Assembly (NCBI RefSeq): GCF_003340555.1
Contig: NZ_QPLJ01000009.1
Location: 1 to 64,000, forward strand
Reading direction: 5' to 3'
DNA length: 64,000 nt
From: Jannaschia formosa
GTDB lineage: Bacteria > Pseudomonadota > Alphaproteobacteria > Rhodobacterales > Rhodobacteraceae
Part shown: positions 24,288-33,686 of the stretch, in pieces
How positions within the stretch are numbered: position 1 is the stretch's first letter
Layout of the letters: the number at the start of each line of letters is the position of its first letter
Translations under genes and position numbers: made by a program
Notes under the pieces: model-generated
What the model was told of the DNA's origin: nothing
The model's input: only the letters and a program-made list of their open reading frames with translations
Databases searched by the model: none

Positions 24288-25583
24288 TTACCGGAAGAGC
24301 GACAGGATCGACTGCGGGGCCTGGTTGGCGATCGACAGCGACTGGGTCGCGAGCTGCTGCTGGACCTGCAGCGCCTGCAGACGGGCCGAGGTCTCTTCCA
24401 TGTTGGCGTCGACCAGCGCGCCGATGCCGGAGGTCAGCGAGTCGGTCAGCTTCGAGACGAAGTCCGACTGCGTCTCGATGCGGCCCTGGGCCGAACCGAA
24501 GGCCGCGGCCGAGTCGATCGACTTCTGGATCAGGCCCTCGATGCCTTCGAGCGCGGCCTCCGTGCCCTCGTCGGTCGTCACGTCGAACTCGTCGAGGAGT
24601 TCCAGCCCGCCGCCGACCGTGCCGTCCGCCTCGGTCTTCAGCGTGGCGAGGTCCGTGACGTCCGACTGCTCGACGACGCTGTTGCTGTCGGAGATCGCCT
24701 CGTCGTAGTTGTTGGTGAAGTCGATCTGGCCGGTATTCGTCTCGTTCAGCGAGAACGTGACTTGCAGACCATCGGCCTTGGCCTGATAGTTTAGGCGCTG
24801 GACCATGTTCGTCATCGCGTCGTTCAACGTGTCGCCGTCGCGGGCGACGTAGACCACGTCCGCCGAGAAATCGAACGTATCGCCCGAGTCGTCACCCTCG
24901 AAGTTGGCGCCTGCGCCCCCGGTGACCTTGAACGATGCCCCGGCAATCAGGTCGTCATTCGCGCCGACACCGTCGAAGGTCGCGAATTGCGCGGTGGCAC
25001 CGACCGCGACGCCGGCGCTGTTGACGGACACGTCGCTTCCCGTGGTCCCGGCCACGGCGTCGGCCGTTCCGAGGTCCTGCTTGGCCACGCTGATATTGGA
25101 CGCGGCCACGCCGGAGCCGGAGCGATCCAGCGACGACAGCACGTTGACATTGCGCGAGTCGACATCCGTTTCGGTATTGTTGAGCAGGTTCAGGCCGTTG
25201 AACTGCGCGGCACCGACGACCGACCCGATCTGGTCGCGCAGAGCCTGCACATCGGCCTGGATCTTCTTGCGATCGACGTTCTCTTCCTGCGAGGCGACGA
25301 TCTTGCCTTTGATCTCGGTCAGCAGGTCGGTGACCGTCTCGGCGGCGTTGCGCGCCACGGCGACGGTGGATTCGCCGAGGGCCAGGCTTTCCTGGATGCC
25401 CTTGAAGCCCTTCACGTCGGATTCCATCTGCTTGGAGATGGCCCAGACGGCGGCATTGTCCTTGGCGTTGGCCACGGACTTGCCCGTCGAGATCTCCGAC
25501 TGGGTCTTGCCCATGTTCTTGTTGATCGACTGCAGCGTCTGCAGCGCGACCATCGCGCCGTTGTTCGTCAGAATGCTGGACAT
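24288..25583 (-). CDS. fliC: Flagellin
   Basis: A 431-residue flagellin that forms the filament. The conserved N-terminal D0/D1 part (MSSILTNNGAMVALQTLQSI, then EISTGKSVANAKDNAAVWAI) and the C-terminal LQVQQQLATQSLSIANQAPQ are clear. The middle, about 140-330, is acidic and variable. The ATG at 25583 is the family start; longer frames upstream are spurious. FlaF and FlbT, which control flagellin, follow on the same strand. The protein is almost free of cysteine, as usual for flagellins. Confidence 0.96.
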   Translation of the reverse strand: MSSILTNNGAMVALQTLQSINKNMGKTQSEISTGKSVANAKDNAAVWAISKQMESDVKGFKGIQESLALGESTVAVARNAAETVTDLLTEIKGKIVASQEENVDRKKIQADVQALRDQIGSVVGAAQFNGLNLLNNTETDVDSRNVNVLSSLDRSGSGVAASNISVAKQDLGTADAVAGTTGSDVSVNSAGVAVGATAQFATFDGVGANDDLIAGASFKVTGGAGANFEGDDSGDTFDFSADVVYVARDGDTLNDAMTNMVQRLNYQAKADGLQVTFSLNETNTGQIDFTNNYDEAISDSNSVVEQSDVTDLATLKTEADGTVGGGLELLDEFDVTTDEGTEAALEGIEGLIQKSIDSAAAFGSAQGRIETQSDFVSKLTDSLTSGIGALVDANMEETSARLQALQVQQQLATQSLSIANQAPQSILSLFR

Positions 25584-25759
25584 GTTCGTTCCTTTGACTG
25601 TGCCCGCTTCGCGGACGGAGGGGGCCCGCGACATGCGGACGACATGACATTCTGTCTTCGGGGGTGGACCCATGCGCCGTTCTCGGCGGGCTCTGGATAC
25701 GCAGCCGGGCTTAAGCGATCCCTAACGGGCCGGGCGAAGTTGCTGGCAATTCGAGCGAT

Positions 25760-26248
25760 TCAGCCTCCCGCACCGCGCGGCGCGGGCAGCATCGGCCCGA
25801 AATCGGCGCGCAGTTCCTCCATGACCGGATAGGTATGGGTCTCGCGTACGCCGGGCAGGCGAAGCAGGGTATCCGACAGGAAGGCGCGATAGGCCGCCAT
25901 GTCGCGGTGCCGCGTCTTCAGCAGGTAGTCGAAGCCGCCCGCGACCATGTGGCATTCCTCGATGTCGGGCGCGTCCCGCACCGCCTCGGCGAAGGCGGCG
26001 AAGACGTCGCTGTCCGTCCGCTCCAGCTTGACCTCGACGAAGGCGGTCAGCCCGCGCCCCAGCGCCTCGGGCGACAGCCGGGCGTGGAACCCGGTCACGA
26101 CCCCGTCGCGCACCAGCCGGCGCAGCCGTTCGCCGGTGGCGTTGGGCGACAGGCCGACATGCTCCGCCAGGGTCGTCAGAGGCATCCGCGCATCGCGCTG
26201 CAGATGGTGCAGGATGAGCCGATCCTGCCGGTCAAGCGCATCGCTCAC
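25760..26248 (-). CDS. putR: Lrp/AsnC-type regulator, likely proline-responsive PutR
   Basis: A 162-residue Lrp-family protein. The helix-turn-helix is near residues 20-45 (MPLTTLAEHVGLSPNATGERLRRL), and the C-terminal RAM ligand-binding domain covers about 70-150. The GTG start at 26248 is chosen, since the longer frame runs into putA's promoter. It is divergent from putA with a 133-base gap, the classic putR-putA arrangement, where proline-bound PutR activates putA. Confidence 0.88.
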   Translation of the reverse strand: MSDALDRQDRLILHHLQRDARMPLTTLAEHVGLSPNATGERLRRLVRDGVVTGFHARLSPEALGRGLTAFVEVKLERTDSDVFAAFAEAVRDAPDIEECHMVAGGFDYLLKTRHRDMAAYRAFLSDTLLRLPGVRETHTYPVMEELRADFGPMLPAPRGAGG

Positions 26249-26381
26249 GGTGTGATCCTCCGCCAAAAGGCCCCACCACCGCGCATACCACCGCGGCGCC
26301 CCCGGTTCCACCTGCGCTTCGGTGAGACACGCGGTCCCCGTCGCGCTACGCTCCGCCCGTCAACGAGATTCGGACCGTCCC

Positions 26382-29327
26382 ATGCCCCCCTTCTCCGCCC
26401 CCTACGCCCCGCCGGACGAGGCGCTGATCGCGCCGCTCATGCGCCATGCCCTGCCCGGCGAGGCGGCCCGCAAGACCGCGCGCCGCCTGATCGAGGGCAT
26501 CCGCGCCGCCCATACCCGGATCGGCGGGCTCGAGGACTTCCTGCGCGACTACGACCTGTCCACCCGCGAGGGGCTGGCGCTGATGGCGATGGCCGAGGCG
26601 CTGCTGCGCGTGCCCGACCGCGCGACGCAGGACGCGCTGATCGCCGACAAGATCGGCCAGGGCGACTGGGACGGGCACGAACCGTCGGAGGCCTGGCTGG
26701 TCTCCGCGGCGACCTGGGGGCTGGGCATCAGCTCCCGCCTGCTGCGTCCCGGCGACACCGTGCAGGGCGTGCTGACCGGGCTGACCCGGCGCATCGGCGC
26801 GCCCGCCGTGCGCGCCGGCGTGCAGCAGGCGATGCGCTTCATGGGCCATCAGTTCGTGCTGGGCGAATCGATCGAGGGCGCCCTGAAGCGCGCCCGCGAG
26901 AACGAGCAGAAGGGCGCGCTCCATTCCTACGACATGCTGGGCGAAGGCGCGCGCAGCTGGGACGACGCCCGCCGCTACGCCGCCTCCTACGCGCAGGCGA
27001 TCAAGGCCATCGGCCGCGCCGCCGGCAACCGCCCGCTGCCCTACCGCCCCGGCATCTCGGTCAAGCTCTCGGCGCTGCATCCCCGCTACGAGCCGCGCAA
27101 CACCGAGGCCGTGCTGGCCGAGCTGGTGCCGGTTCTGGCCGATCTCGCCGCTCAGGCGAAGGCCTTCGATCTCAACTTCACCGTCGACGCCGAGGAGCAG
27201 GAGCGGCTGGAGCTGTCGCTAGACGTCATCGAAACCACGTTCCGGGACGAAAGATTGAGGGATTGGAACGGCTTCGGCCTCGCCATCCAGGCCTATGGCA
27301 AGCGCGCCCTGCCGGTGATCGACCGCATCGCCGCCATGGCCCGCGACAACGGCCAGACCCTGATGGTGCGCCTCGTCAAGGGCGCCTATTGGGACAGCGA
27401 GGTCAAGCATGCCCAGGTCGAGGGGCAGGACGACTTCCCCGTCTTCACCCGCAAGGCCGTGACCGACCTCAACTACATGGCCTGCGCAGAGCGGATGCTT
27501 GCGCTGCGCCCGCATCTCTACCCGCAATTCGCGACCCACAACGCGCTGACCATCGGCGCCATCCTCGACCACGCCGCCCGGACGGGGCAGGAGGACGGGT
27601 TCGAGTTCCAGCGCCTGCACGGCATGGGCGAGGCGCTCTATGCGACATTGCGCAAGTTCGACGACACGCCCTGCCGCATCTACGCCCCCGTCGGCGGGCA
27701 CCGCGACCTGCTGGCCTATCTGGTCCGGCGCCTGCTGGAGAACGGCGCCTCGACCAGCTTCGTGGCGCTGGCGGGCGACGACGACGTGCCCATCGACTCG
27801 CTGCTCGAGATGCCGAAGGACCTGCGCGAGAAGCCCCGGCACCCGCGCATCACCCTGCCCGGCGCGCTCTTTGCCCCGCGCGAGAACTCGAAGGGCATCA
27901 CCTTCGGCGCCCGGGCCGAGCGCGACGCCCTCGCCGCCGCCATGCAGGCCGCGCCCGAAGCGTCCGAGCCGGCGCCCGTCGACCCCGCCGAGGCCATGAC
28001 CCGCGCGGCCAAGGCCTACCCCGCCTGGTCCGCGACCCCGGTCCAGACCCGCGCGCAGGCCCTCCGCCGCGCCGCCGACCTGCTGGAGGAGAACCGCGCG
28101 CCCCTGATGGCGACGCTCGCCCGCGAGGCGGGCAAGACCGTCGACGACGGCATCGCCGAGATCCGAGAGGCGGTCGACTTCCTGCGCTACTACGCCGACG
28201 AGGCCGAGACGCTCTGCCAGCCCCGCGCCCTTCCCGGCCCGACCGGAGAGCGCAATCTCTGGCAGGCCACCGGCCGCGGCGCCTTCGTGACGGTGGCGCC
28301 CTGGAACTTCCCGCTGGCGATCTTCCTCGGCCAGACGGCGGCGGCGCTCGCCGTCGGCAACACCGTCGTCGCCAAGCCCGCCCCCCAGACCCCGCGCATC
28401 GCGGCGCAGGCCGTGGCCCTCCTCCACCGCGCGGGCGTCCCCGCCGACGCGCTGGTCCTCTGCCCGGGCGGGCCGGAGGTCGGCAAGGCGCTCATCGACG
28501 ATCCCCGCGTCGCGGGCGTGGCCTTCACCGGCTCGACCGCGACGGCCAAGGCGATCAACCGCGCACTCGCCGCCAAGGACGGCCCCATCGTCCCGCTGAT
28601 CGCCGAGACCGGCGGCATCAACCCCCTGATCGCCGACGCCACCGCCCTGCCCGAACAGGTGGCCGACGACGTCGTGACCTCCGCCTTCCGCTCCGCCGGG
28701 CAGCGGTGCAGCGCCTGCCGCATCCTCTACGTGCAGGAGGACGTGGCCGACCGCATGATCGCGATGATCGCGGGCGCCGCCGCGACCCTGCGCCTCGGCG
28801 ACCCGATGGACCCGGCGACCGACATGGGCCCCATCATCGACGACGCGGCGCTGGCCCGCCTCCGGACCCATGTCGCGAACCACCGCGTCACCTTTCAGGG
28901 CGATGCCCCCGACGGCCGCTTCCTGCCCCCCACGATCATCGAACTGCCCCGCGACGACCTCCTGACCGAAGAGGTCTTCGGCCCCGTCCTCCACATCAAG
29001 CGCTACAGGGCCGCCGAGCTCGACCGGGTCCTCGACGAGATCGCCGCCACCGGCTACGGCCTGACCTTCGGCCTGCACTCCCGCATCGACGCGACCATCG
29101 CCCATGTCACGGCGCGGGCGACGGCGGGCAACATCTATGTCAACCGCAACCAGATCGGCGCGATCGTGGGCAGCCAGCCCTTCGGCGGCCATGGCCTGTC
29201 GGGCACCGGCCCCAAGGCCGGCGGCCCGCTCTACCTGCAGCGCTTCTGCGCCGAGCGGGTCGTCTCGACCGACACCACGGCGGCGGGCGGCAATGCGAGC
29301 CTGATCGCGATGGCAGAGGCGGGCTGA
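26382..29327 (+). CDS. putA: Bifunctional proline dehydrogenase / delta-1-pyrroline-5-carboxylate dehydrogenase
   Basis: A 981-residue two-domain PutA that oxidises proline to glutamate. The FAD-dependent proline dehydrogenase barrel (about 50-470) shows RLVKGAYWDSEVKHAQ, YPQFATHNALTI and YLVRRLLENGAS. The aldehyde dehydrogenase domain (about 510-981) shows VTVAPWNFPLAIFLGQ, GVAFTGSTATAKAIN and the catalytic-cysteine segment RSAGQRCSACRILYV. There is no N-terminal ribbon-helix-helix DNA-binding domain, which agrees with a separate regulator next door. Length is usual for a minimal PutA. Confidence 0.95.
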   Translation: MPPFSAPYAPPDEALIAPLMRHALPGEAARKTARRLIEGIRAAHTRIGGLEDFLRDYDLSTREGLALMAMAEALLRVPDRATQDALIADKIGQGDWDGHEPSEAWLVSAATWGLGISSRLLRPGDTVQGVLTGLTRRIGAPAVRAGVQQAMRFMGHQFVLGESIEGALKRARENEQKGALHSYDMLGEGARSWDDARRYAASYAQAIKAIGRAAGNRPLPYRPGISVKLSALHPRYEPRNTEAVLAELVPVLADLAAQAKAFDLNFTVDAEEQERLELSLDVIETTFRDERLRDWNGFGLAIQAYGKRALPVIDRIAAMARDNGQTLMVRLVKGAYWDSEVKHAQVEGQDDFPVFTRKAVTDLNYMACAERMLALRPHLYPQFATHNALTIGAILDHAARTGQEDGFEFQRLHGMGEALYATLRKFDDTPCRIYAPVGGHRDLLAYLVRRLLENGASTSFVALAGDDDVPIDSLLEMPKDLREKPRHPRITLPGALFAPRENSKGITFGARAERDALAAAMQAAPEASEPAPVDPAEAMTRAAKAYPAWSATPVQTRAQALRRAADLLEENRAPLMATLAREAGKTVDDGIAEIREAVDFLRYYADEAETLCQPRALPGPTGERNLWQATGRGAFVTVAPWNFPLAIFLGQTAAALAVGNTVVAKPAPQTPRIAAQAVALLHRAGVPADALVLCPGGPEVGKALIDDPRVAGVAFTGSTATAKAINRALAAKDGPIVPLIAETGGINPLIADATALPEQVADDVVTSAFRSAGQRCSACRILYVQEDVADRMIAMIAGAAATLRLGDPMDPATDMGPIIDDAALARLRTHVANHRVTFQGDAPDGRFLPPTIIELPRDDLLTEEVFGPVLHIKRYRAAELDRVLDEIAATGYGLTFGLHSRIDATIAHVTARATAGNIYVNRNQIGAIVGSQPFGGHGLSGTGPKAGGPLYLQRFCAERVVSTDTTAAGGNASLIAMAEAG

Positions 29328-29360
29328 CCCCGCCCTGCCGCGCCCTGCCGAGAAAAATCG

Positions 29361-29427
29361 CCGGCCTCTTCCTGTGGCCGGAAATACTCCGGGGGGGGCG
29401 CCGCAGGCGCGGGGGGCAGAGCCCCCC
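29361..29427. terminator. Multi-hairpin element between convergent putA and sdaA
   Basis: Three consecutive hairpins are present: CCGGCC/GGCCGG (29361-29381), GCGCC/GGCGC (29398-29410) and a 7-bp GGGGGGC/GCCCCCC (29411-29427). The segment AATACTCCGGGGG...GGGGGGCAGAGCCCCCC resembles a repeated downstream element that I recall from Rhodobacteraceae genomes. It probably ends transcription from both sides. Confidence 0.55.
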
Positions 29428-29489
29428 TCCCCCGTCCCGACAGCGCCCCCGTCAGCTTGGCGGTGACGAGCCGCCAGCCAGCCGCACCC

Positions 29490-30887
29490 TCAGCATTCCG
29501 GCAGGTTCACCGCCAGCCCGCCCTGCGACGTCTCCTTGTAGCGCCCGTCCATGTCGCGCCCGGTCTGGCGCATCGCCTCGATGCAGTTGTCGAGCGGCAT
29601 GAAATGGCTGCCGTCGCCGCGCAGGCTGAGCGAGGCCGCCGAGACCGCCTTGATCGCGCCCAGCCCGTTACGCTCGATGCAGGGCACCTGCACCAGCCCC
29701 GCCGCCGGGTCGCAGGTCATGCCCAGGTGATGCTCCAGCGCGATCTCGGCGGCGTTCTCGACCTGCGCGTTCGTCCCGCCCAGCGCGGCGCAAAGCCCCG
29801 CCGCCGCCATCGCCGAGGCCGACCCGACCTCGCCCTGACAACCGACCTCCGCCCCCGAGATCGAGGCATTGTGCTTGATCAGCCCGCCCACCGCGGCGGC
29901 GGTCAGCAGGAAGGTCCGGATTCCCTCGGACGAGGCCCCGATGCAGTGGTCGCGGTAGTAGCGGATGACGGCGGGCACCACGCCCGCCGCGCCGTTGGTG
30001 GGCGAGGTGACGACCTTCCCCCCGGCGGCGTTCTCCTCGTTGACGGCCATGGCGTAGACCGACAGCCAGTCGTTGACGACATGCGGCTGCACCTGATTGC
30101 GCCCCGCCTCGGCGCGCAGCTGCTCGTGGATCGCCTTCGCCCGGCGCCTGACCTTCAGCCCGCCGGGCAGGATGCCATCCTGCTCCAGCCCCCGGTCGAT
30201 GCAGCCGTCCATCGCCTCCCAGATCGCGTCGATCCGGGCCCCGAGCTCCGCCTCGGGCACGGCCACCGCCTCGTTGCGCCACTTCATCCGCGCGATGCTC
30301 AGCCCGTGGGCCGCGCCCATCTCCAGCATCTCGGCGGCGCTGCCGAAGGGGAAGGGATAGCCGTGGGCGGTCTTCTCGGACCGCAGGTCGCCGGGGGCGT
30401 GCAACTCGCGCTCGGTGGCGACGAAGCCGCCGCCGACGGAATAGTAGACCTCCTCCAGCGCCAGATGCCCGGCCCCGTCGAAGGCGCGCAGGATCATCCC
30501 GTTGGCATGGCCCGACAGCACCCGGTCATAGTCGAAGATCACCCCCGCCTCCGGGTCGAAACGCATCTCCGGCAGGCCCTCGGGCCGCACCACCTTCTCG
30601 GTCGCCAGCCGCGCCAGCGCGGCCTCGGCCTCGTCCATGTCCACGGTCGCCGGGTCGAAGCCCAGCAGCCCCAGCCGCACCGCACGATCCGTCGCATGGC
30701 CCTTGCCGGTGAAGGCCAGCGACCCGTGCAGCGACGCCTCCAGCCGCGCAGGCGCCCCCGCCCCGGGCTCCCGCTCGCCGGTACGCAGCGCCTCGAGAAA
30801 GCGCGCGGCGGCCACCATCGGCCCCATCGTGTGCGACGAGGACGGGCCGATGCCTGGCTTGAAGATGTCGAAGATGGACAGGAACAT
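29490..30887 (-). CDS. sdaA: L-serine dehydratase (iron-sulfur type)
   Basis: A 465-residue single-chain enzyme joining the beta and alpha domains, deaminating L-serine to pyruvate and ammonia. The start [20 protein letters not shown] is the family signature, and the [13 protein letters not shown] motif lies in the alpha domain. Iron-sulfur ligands are likely the cysteines in [29 protein letters not shown]. The ATG at 30887 is the family start. It lies downstream of a lipid acyltransferase gene, separated by a double-palindrome repeat. Confidence 0.94.
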   Translation of the reverse strand: MFLSIFDIFKPGIGPSSSHTMGPMVAAARFLEALRTGEREPGAGAPARLEASLHGSLAFTGKGHATDRAVRLGLLGFDPATVDMDEAEAALARLATEKVVRPEGLPEMRFDPEAGVIFDYDRVLSGHANGMILRAFDGAGHLALEEVYYSVGGGFVATERELHAPGDLRSEKTAHGYPFPFGSAAEMLEMGAAHGLSIARMKWRNEAVAVPEAELGARIDAIWEAMDGCIDRGLEQDGILPGGLKVRRRAKAIHEQLRAEAGRNQVQPHVVNDWLSVYAMAVNEENAAGGKVVTSPTNGAAGVVPAVIRYYRDHCIGASSEGIRTFLLTAAAVGGLIKHNASISGAEVGCQGEVGSASAMAAAGLCAALGGTNAQVENAAEIALEHHLGMTCDPAAGLVQVPCIERNGLGAIKAVSAASLSLRGDGSHFMPLDNCIEAMRQTGRDMDGRYKETSQGGLAVNLPEC

Positions 30888-30975
30888 GCTCGGCCTCCGC
30901 AGCGCTGCGCCGGGCCTCAATGCCCGATCCGGGCGCCCGGCGCATCAGGCCATTGCGACACATCTGCGGCAGGCG

Positions 30976-31018
30976 CCGTCGCGGGCGCGCCCGCGACGGA
31001 CCTCCGGTCGACCGGAGG
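30976..31018. repeat. Double-palindrome repeat, copy 1
   Basis: A 24-bp perfect palindrome (30976-30999, half CCGTCGCGGGCG) is followed after one base by an 18-bp perfect palindrome (31001-31018, half CCTCCGGTC, centred on GTCGAC). The same pair with the same centre-to-centre arrangement is found at 55056-55098 in the opposite orientation. It starts 9 bases after the stop of the lipid A acyltransferase gene. Confidence 0.8.
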
Positions 31019-31027
31019 CCGCCCGGG

Positions 31028-31882
31028 TCAGGCGTAGCGCTTCCAGCGGTCGTGCAGCCAGTGCCACTGCGAGGGGTGCCGCTCCACCCAGGCACCCAGC
31101 CGCGCGTTGAACTCCGCCATCATCGCCTCGGGCGTCCCGGGCGCGATCGGCGCCTCGACGACGATCCGCCGCCGCCCCTCCTCCCAGGGCGCGAAGGCGG
31201 GCACGAGGGGCACGCCGTAGCGCAGCGCCAGCTCGGCAGGCGACAGCGTCGTCGTCGCCGGATGGCCGAGAAAGTCCAGCACCGCCCCGTCGCGCAGATG
31301 CTGGTCCGCGAGGATCGCCATGAACCCGCCGCCGCGCAGGTGCTTCAGCATCACCCGCATCCCCTGCGCGCCCTTCGGCACGATGGGCTGGCCGCCCAGC
31401 TCGATTCCCGCGCGGAAGATTGGCTCGTAATAGGGATTGTTGTTCGGCCGATAGAGTGCCCCGGTCTCCATCCCCTCGCGCCGCAGCACGTGGCGGATCG
31501 CCTCCCACTCGCCGAAATGGCCCGACACGATCAGCGCGCCCAGCCCCTCGGCGCGGGCGGCGCGCAGCACCTCCAGCCCCGGCCCCTCGACGGGGAGCGC
31601 CTCGGCCTCGGCGGCGAGGTCGCGGTTGAACCAGATCCCGGTCAGGGTGCGCCCCGCGTTGCGCCCGATCCGCGCGATCAGCCGGTCCCGCTCCGCCTTG
31701 CCCATCGCTGGCCAGACCAGCTTCAGGTTCCGCTCCGCGCGCCGGCGCAGCGGCGTCGCGCGCACCAGCGCCTCGGTCACGCGGCCCACAACCGCGCGCC
31801 GCCGCGCCAGAGGCAGCACCGCGACCAGCGCCAGCAGCACGCGCAGCGCCCCGGCCTGCACCCTATAGGAGAGGTCCTGCAT
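31028..31882 (-). CDS. LpxL/HtrB-family lipid A biosynthesis acyltransferase
   Basis: A 284-residue inner-membrane acyltransferase. One hydrophobic stretch at the N-terminus (ALRVLLALVAVLPLA) is followed by the HX4E catalytic motif in SGHFGEWE near residue 125, and RPNNNPYYE and ILADQHLRDGAVL match the family. It would add a late acyl chain to lipid A (or an ornithine-type lipid) in the inner leaflet. The ATG at 31882 has AGGGGG upstream; a TTG at 31900 is possible. The acyl donor and position cannot be told. Confidence 0.88.
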   Translation of the reverse strand: MQDLSYRVQAGALRVLLALVAVLPLARRRAVVGRVTEALVRATPLRRRAERNLKLVWPAMGKAERDRLIARIGRNAGRTLTGIWFNRDLAAEAEALPVEGPGLEVLRAARAEGLGALIVSGHFGEWEAIRHVLRREGMETGALYRPNNNPYYEPIFRAGIELGGQPIVPKGAQGMRVMLKHLRGGGFMAILADQHLRDGAVLDFLGHPATTTLSPAELALRYGVPLVPAFAPWEEGRRRIVVEAPIAPGTPEAMMAEFNARLGAWVERHPSQWHWLHDRWKRYA

Positions 31883-31997
31883 CCCCCTCCCGTGGCCCAA
31901 CCGGCGGGTTTCCGCAAGGCCGCGGACGACCCGCTTGCCCGGCGCCCCGCCCCGCCGCTACGACAGCCGCCAGTCGCAACCGCCAAGAGCGCCCCAG

Positions 31998-32600
31998 ATG
32001 GTCCGTCTCCTCTTACCTCTTCTTCTCGTGCTCGGCGCCTGCGTCGCGACGCCCGAGCCCCAGGCCGCCACCCAGGCGCGCCACAGCCTGCCGCTCTTCC
32101 CCGGCGAGACGCCCGAGACCCGCGCCCTGGTCAACAAATGGGCCGACCACTACGACCTGCCCCGCACCCTGGTCCACCGCGTCATCCAGCGCGAGAGCGA
32201 CTACCGCGCCGGGGCCCGCAACGGTCCCTATTGGGGCCTGATGCAGATCCTTCCCGCCACCGCGCAAAGCATGGGTTTCTCCGGCAGCCCCTCGCGCCTG
32301 CTGGATGCCGACACTGCCCTCAAGTATTCCACCCGCTACCTGCGCGGCGCCTGGATGGTGGCCGATGGCGACGAGCAGGAGGCGATGATGTGGTATGCCC
32401 GCGGCTACTACTACGAGGCCAAGCGCAAGGGCCTGCTGCAGGAGACGGGGCTGCGCGGCAATCTCTGGCACCGCGTCGACCGGGGCGAGGCGCAGATGCC
32501 GCCGCTCGACGAGGCCGGCAACGTCCTGCCGCCCGAACCGGCCTGCACCCCCGCGCAGGGGCTCTCCCGGCTGGTTCGCGCCGAGACCTGCACCGGCTGA
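31998..32600 (+). CDS. Lytic transglycosylase lipoprotein (SLT fold)
   Basis: A 200-residue murein-cleaving enzyme. A lipobox (VLGAC) ends the signal peptide near residue 15. The SLT domain shows the catalytic glutamate in IQRESDYRAGARNGPYWGLM near residue 70, then QILPATAQSMGF and the ALKYSTRYLRGAW segment. It is probably anchored in the outer membrane. It is divergent from the acyltransferase gene and followed by topoisomerase IB. Confidence 0.88.
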   Translation: MVRLLLPLLLVLGACVATPEPQAATQARHSLPLFPGETPETRALVNKWADHYDLPRTLVHRVIQRESDYRAGARNGPYWGLMQILPATAQSMGFSGSPSRLLDADTALKYSTRYLRGAWMVADGDEQEAMMWYARGYYYEAKRKGLLQETGLRGNLWHRVDRGEAQMPPLDEAGNVLPPEPACTPAQGLSRLVRAETCTG

Positions 32601-32644
32601 GTCCCCCCGGGGAACCGAATCGGCCCGCCCGCGCGTTCCCATAC

Positions 32645-33607
32645 GTGCGCGAGCCCGATCTCATATACTATCCCGACGACCGCCCCGGCATCGCCCGCAG
32701 GCGGGCGGGGCGCGGCTGGAGCTACCGCGCCCCCGACGGCACCACCATCGACGACAAGGACGAGCGCGCGCGCATCGAGGCGCTGGCCGTCCCCCCCGCC
32801 TACGAGAGGGTCTGGATCAGCCCCCGCAAGCGCGGCCATCTGCAGGCGACCGGCTACGACGCCCGCGAGCGCAAGCAGTATCGCTACCATCCCGACTGGG
32901 CCGCCTGGCGCGCCGCCACCAAGTTCGACTTGCTGGCCCCGTTCGGCGCCGCGCTGCCCGGCCTGCGCCGCCGCATCGCCGCGGCGCTCCAGGGCGAGGC
33001 GGGCGAGCGGGACTTCGCCATCGCCGCCCTGCTGCGCCTGATCGACCGCAGCTCGATCCGCATCGGCTCCGAGGCCGCGCTGGCCGAGAACGGGACCCAG
33101 GGCGCGACGACGCTCGGCGCCCGGAACCTGCGGCTCGACGACAACGGTCTGCGCCTCGACTGGCGCGCCAAGGGCGGGCAGCGCGTCCGCCGCCAGGTCT
33201 CGGACCGGACGCTCGCGCGCGCGCTCCACGCGCTGTCGGACCTGCCCGGCGCGCCGGTCTTCGAATGGATCGACGGCGGCACCCCGCGCCAGATCCACGC
33301 CGACCAGGTCAACGAGTGGCTGCACGAGGTCACGGGGCTGGAGGGCGCCACGGCCAAGACCTTCCGCACCTGGAACGGCTCCGTCTCCGCGCTGGAGGCG
33401 GCCCGCGCCGAGGGCCCCTCCGTCACCATCCGGGCGATGACCGAGGCCGCCGCAAAGACGCTGCACAACACGCCGGCCATCGCCCGCAACAGCTACGTCC
33501 ACCCCGACGTGATCGCGCTGGCCTCCGACTGGCAGGACCTGAAGGTGCCCGACGGCCCCTCCGGCCTGCGCCAGGGCGAGCGCGCCCTGCTCGCCCTGCT
33601 GAAGTGA
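32645..33607 (+). CDS. DNA topoisomerase IB (bacterial)
   Basis: A 320-residue type IB topoisomerase of the poxvirus/Deinococcus kind, which relaxes supercoils through a 3'-phosphotyrosyl link. Conserved segments are PPAYERVWI, GYDARERKQYRYHP, SIRIGSEAALAENGTQGATTL and KTFRTWNGS, with the active-site tyrosine in NTPAIARNSYVHP near the end. The GTG at 32645 is taken as the start since upstream codons lie in the previous intergenic region. It is often acquired horizontally but its composition here matches its neighbours. Confidence 0.92.
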   Translation: MREPDLIYYPDDRPGIARRRAGRGWSYRAPDGTTIDDKDERARIEALAVPPAYERVWISPRKRGHLQATGYDARERKQYRYHPDWAAWRAATKFDLLAPFGAALPGLRRRIAAALQGEAGERDFAIAALLRLIDRSSIRIGSEAALAENGTQGATTLGARNLRLDDNGLRLDWRAKGGQRVRRQVSDRTLARALHALSDLPGAPVFEWIDGGTPRQIHADQVNEWLHEVTGLEGATAKTFRTWNGSVSALEAARAEGPSVTIRAMTEAAAKTLHNTPAIARNSYVHPDVIALASDWQDLKVPDGPSGLRQGERALLALLK

Positions 33608-33686
33608 CCGCCTTCGATCCGCCCCGGCGCGCCCCGCGCAGCGCCACGCGCTCTGGCCCGACGGCGTCCTCGCCCTCGCGACGGCC

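Noticed and set aside
25584-25760. A sigma-54 promoter for flagellin
   Set aside because: I could not find a GG-N10-GC element of the TGGC-N8-TTGC kind in the right place on the minus strand.
25835-29602. A 1255-codon plus-strand frame over putA
   Set aside because: It reads putA in another frame, is very rich in Arg and Pro, and matches no family. The putA frame has full domain motifs.
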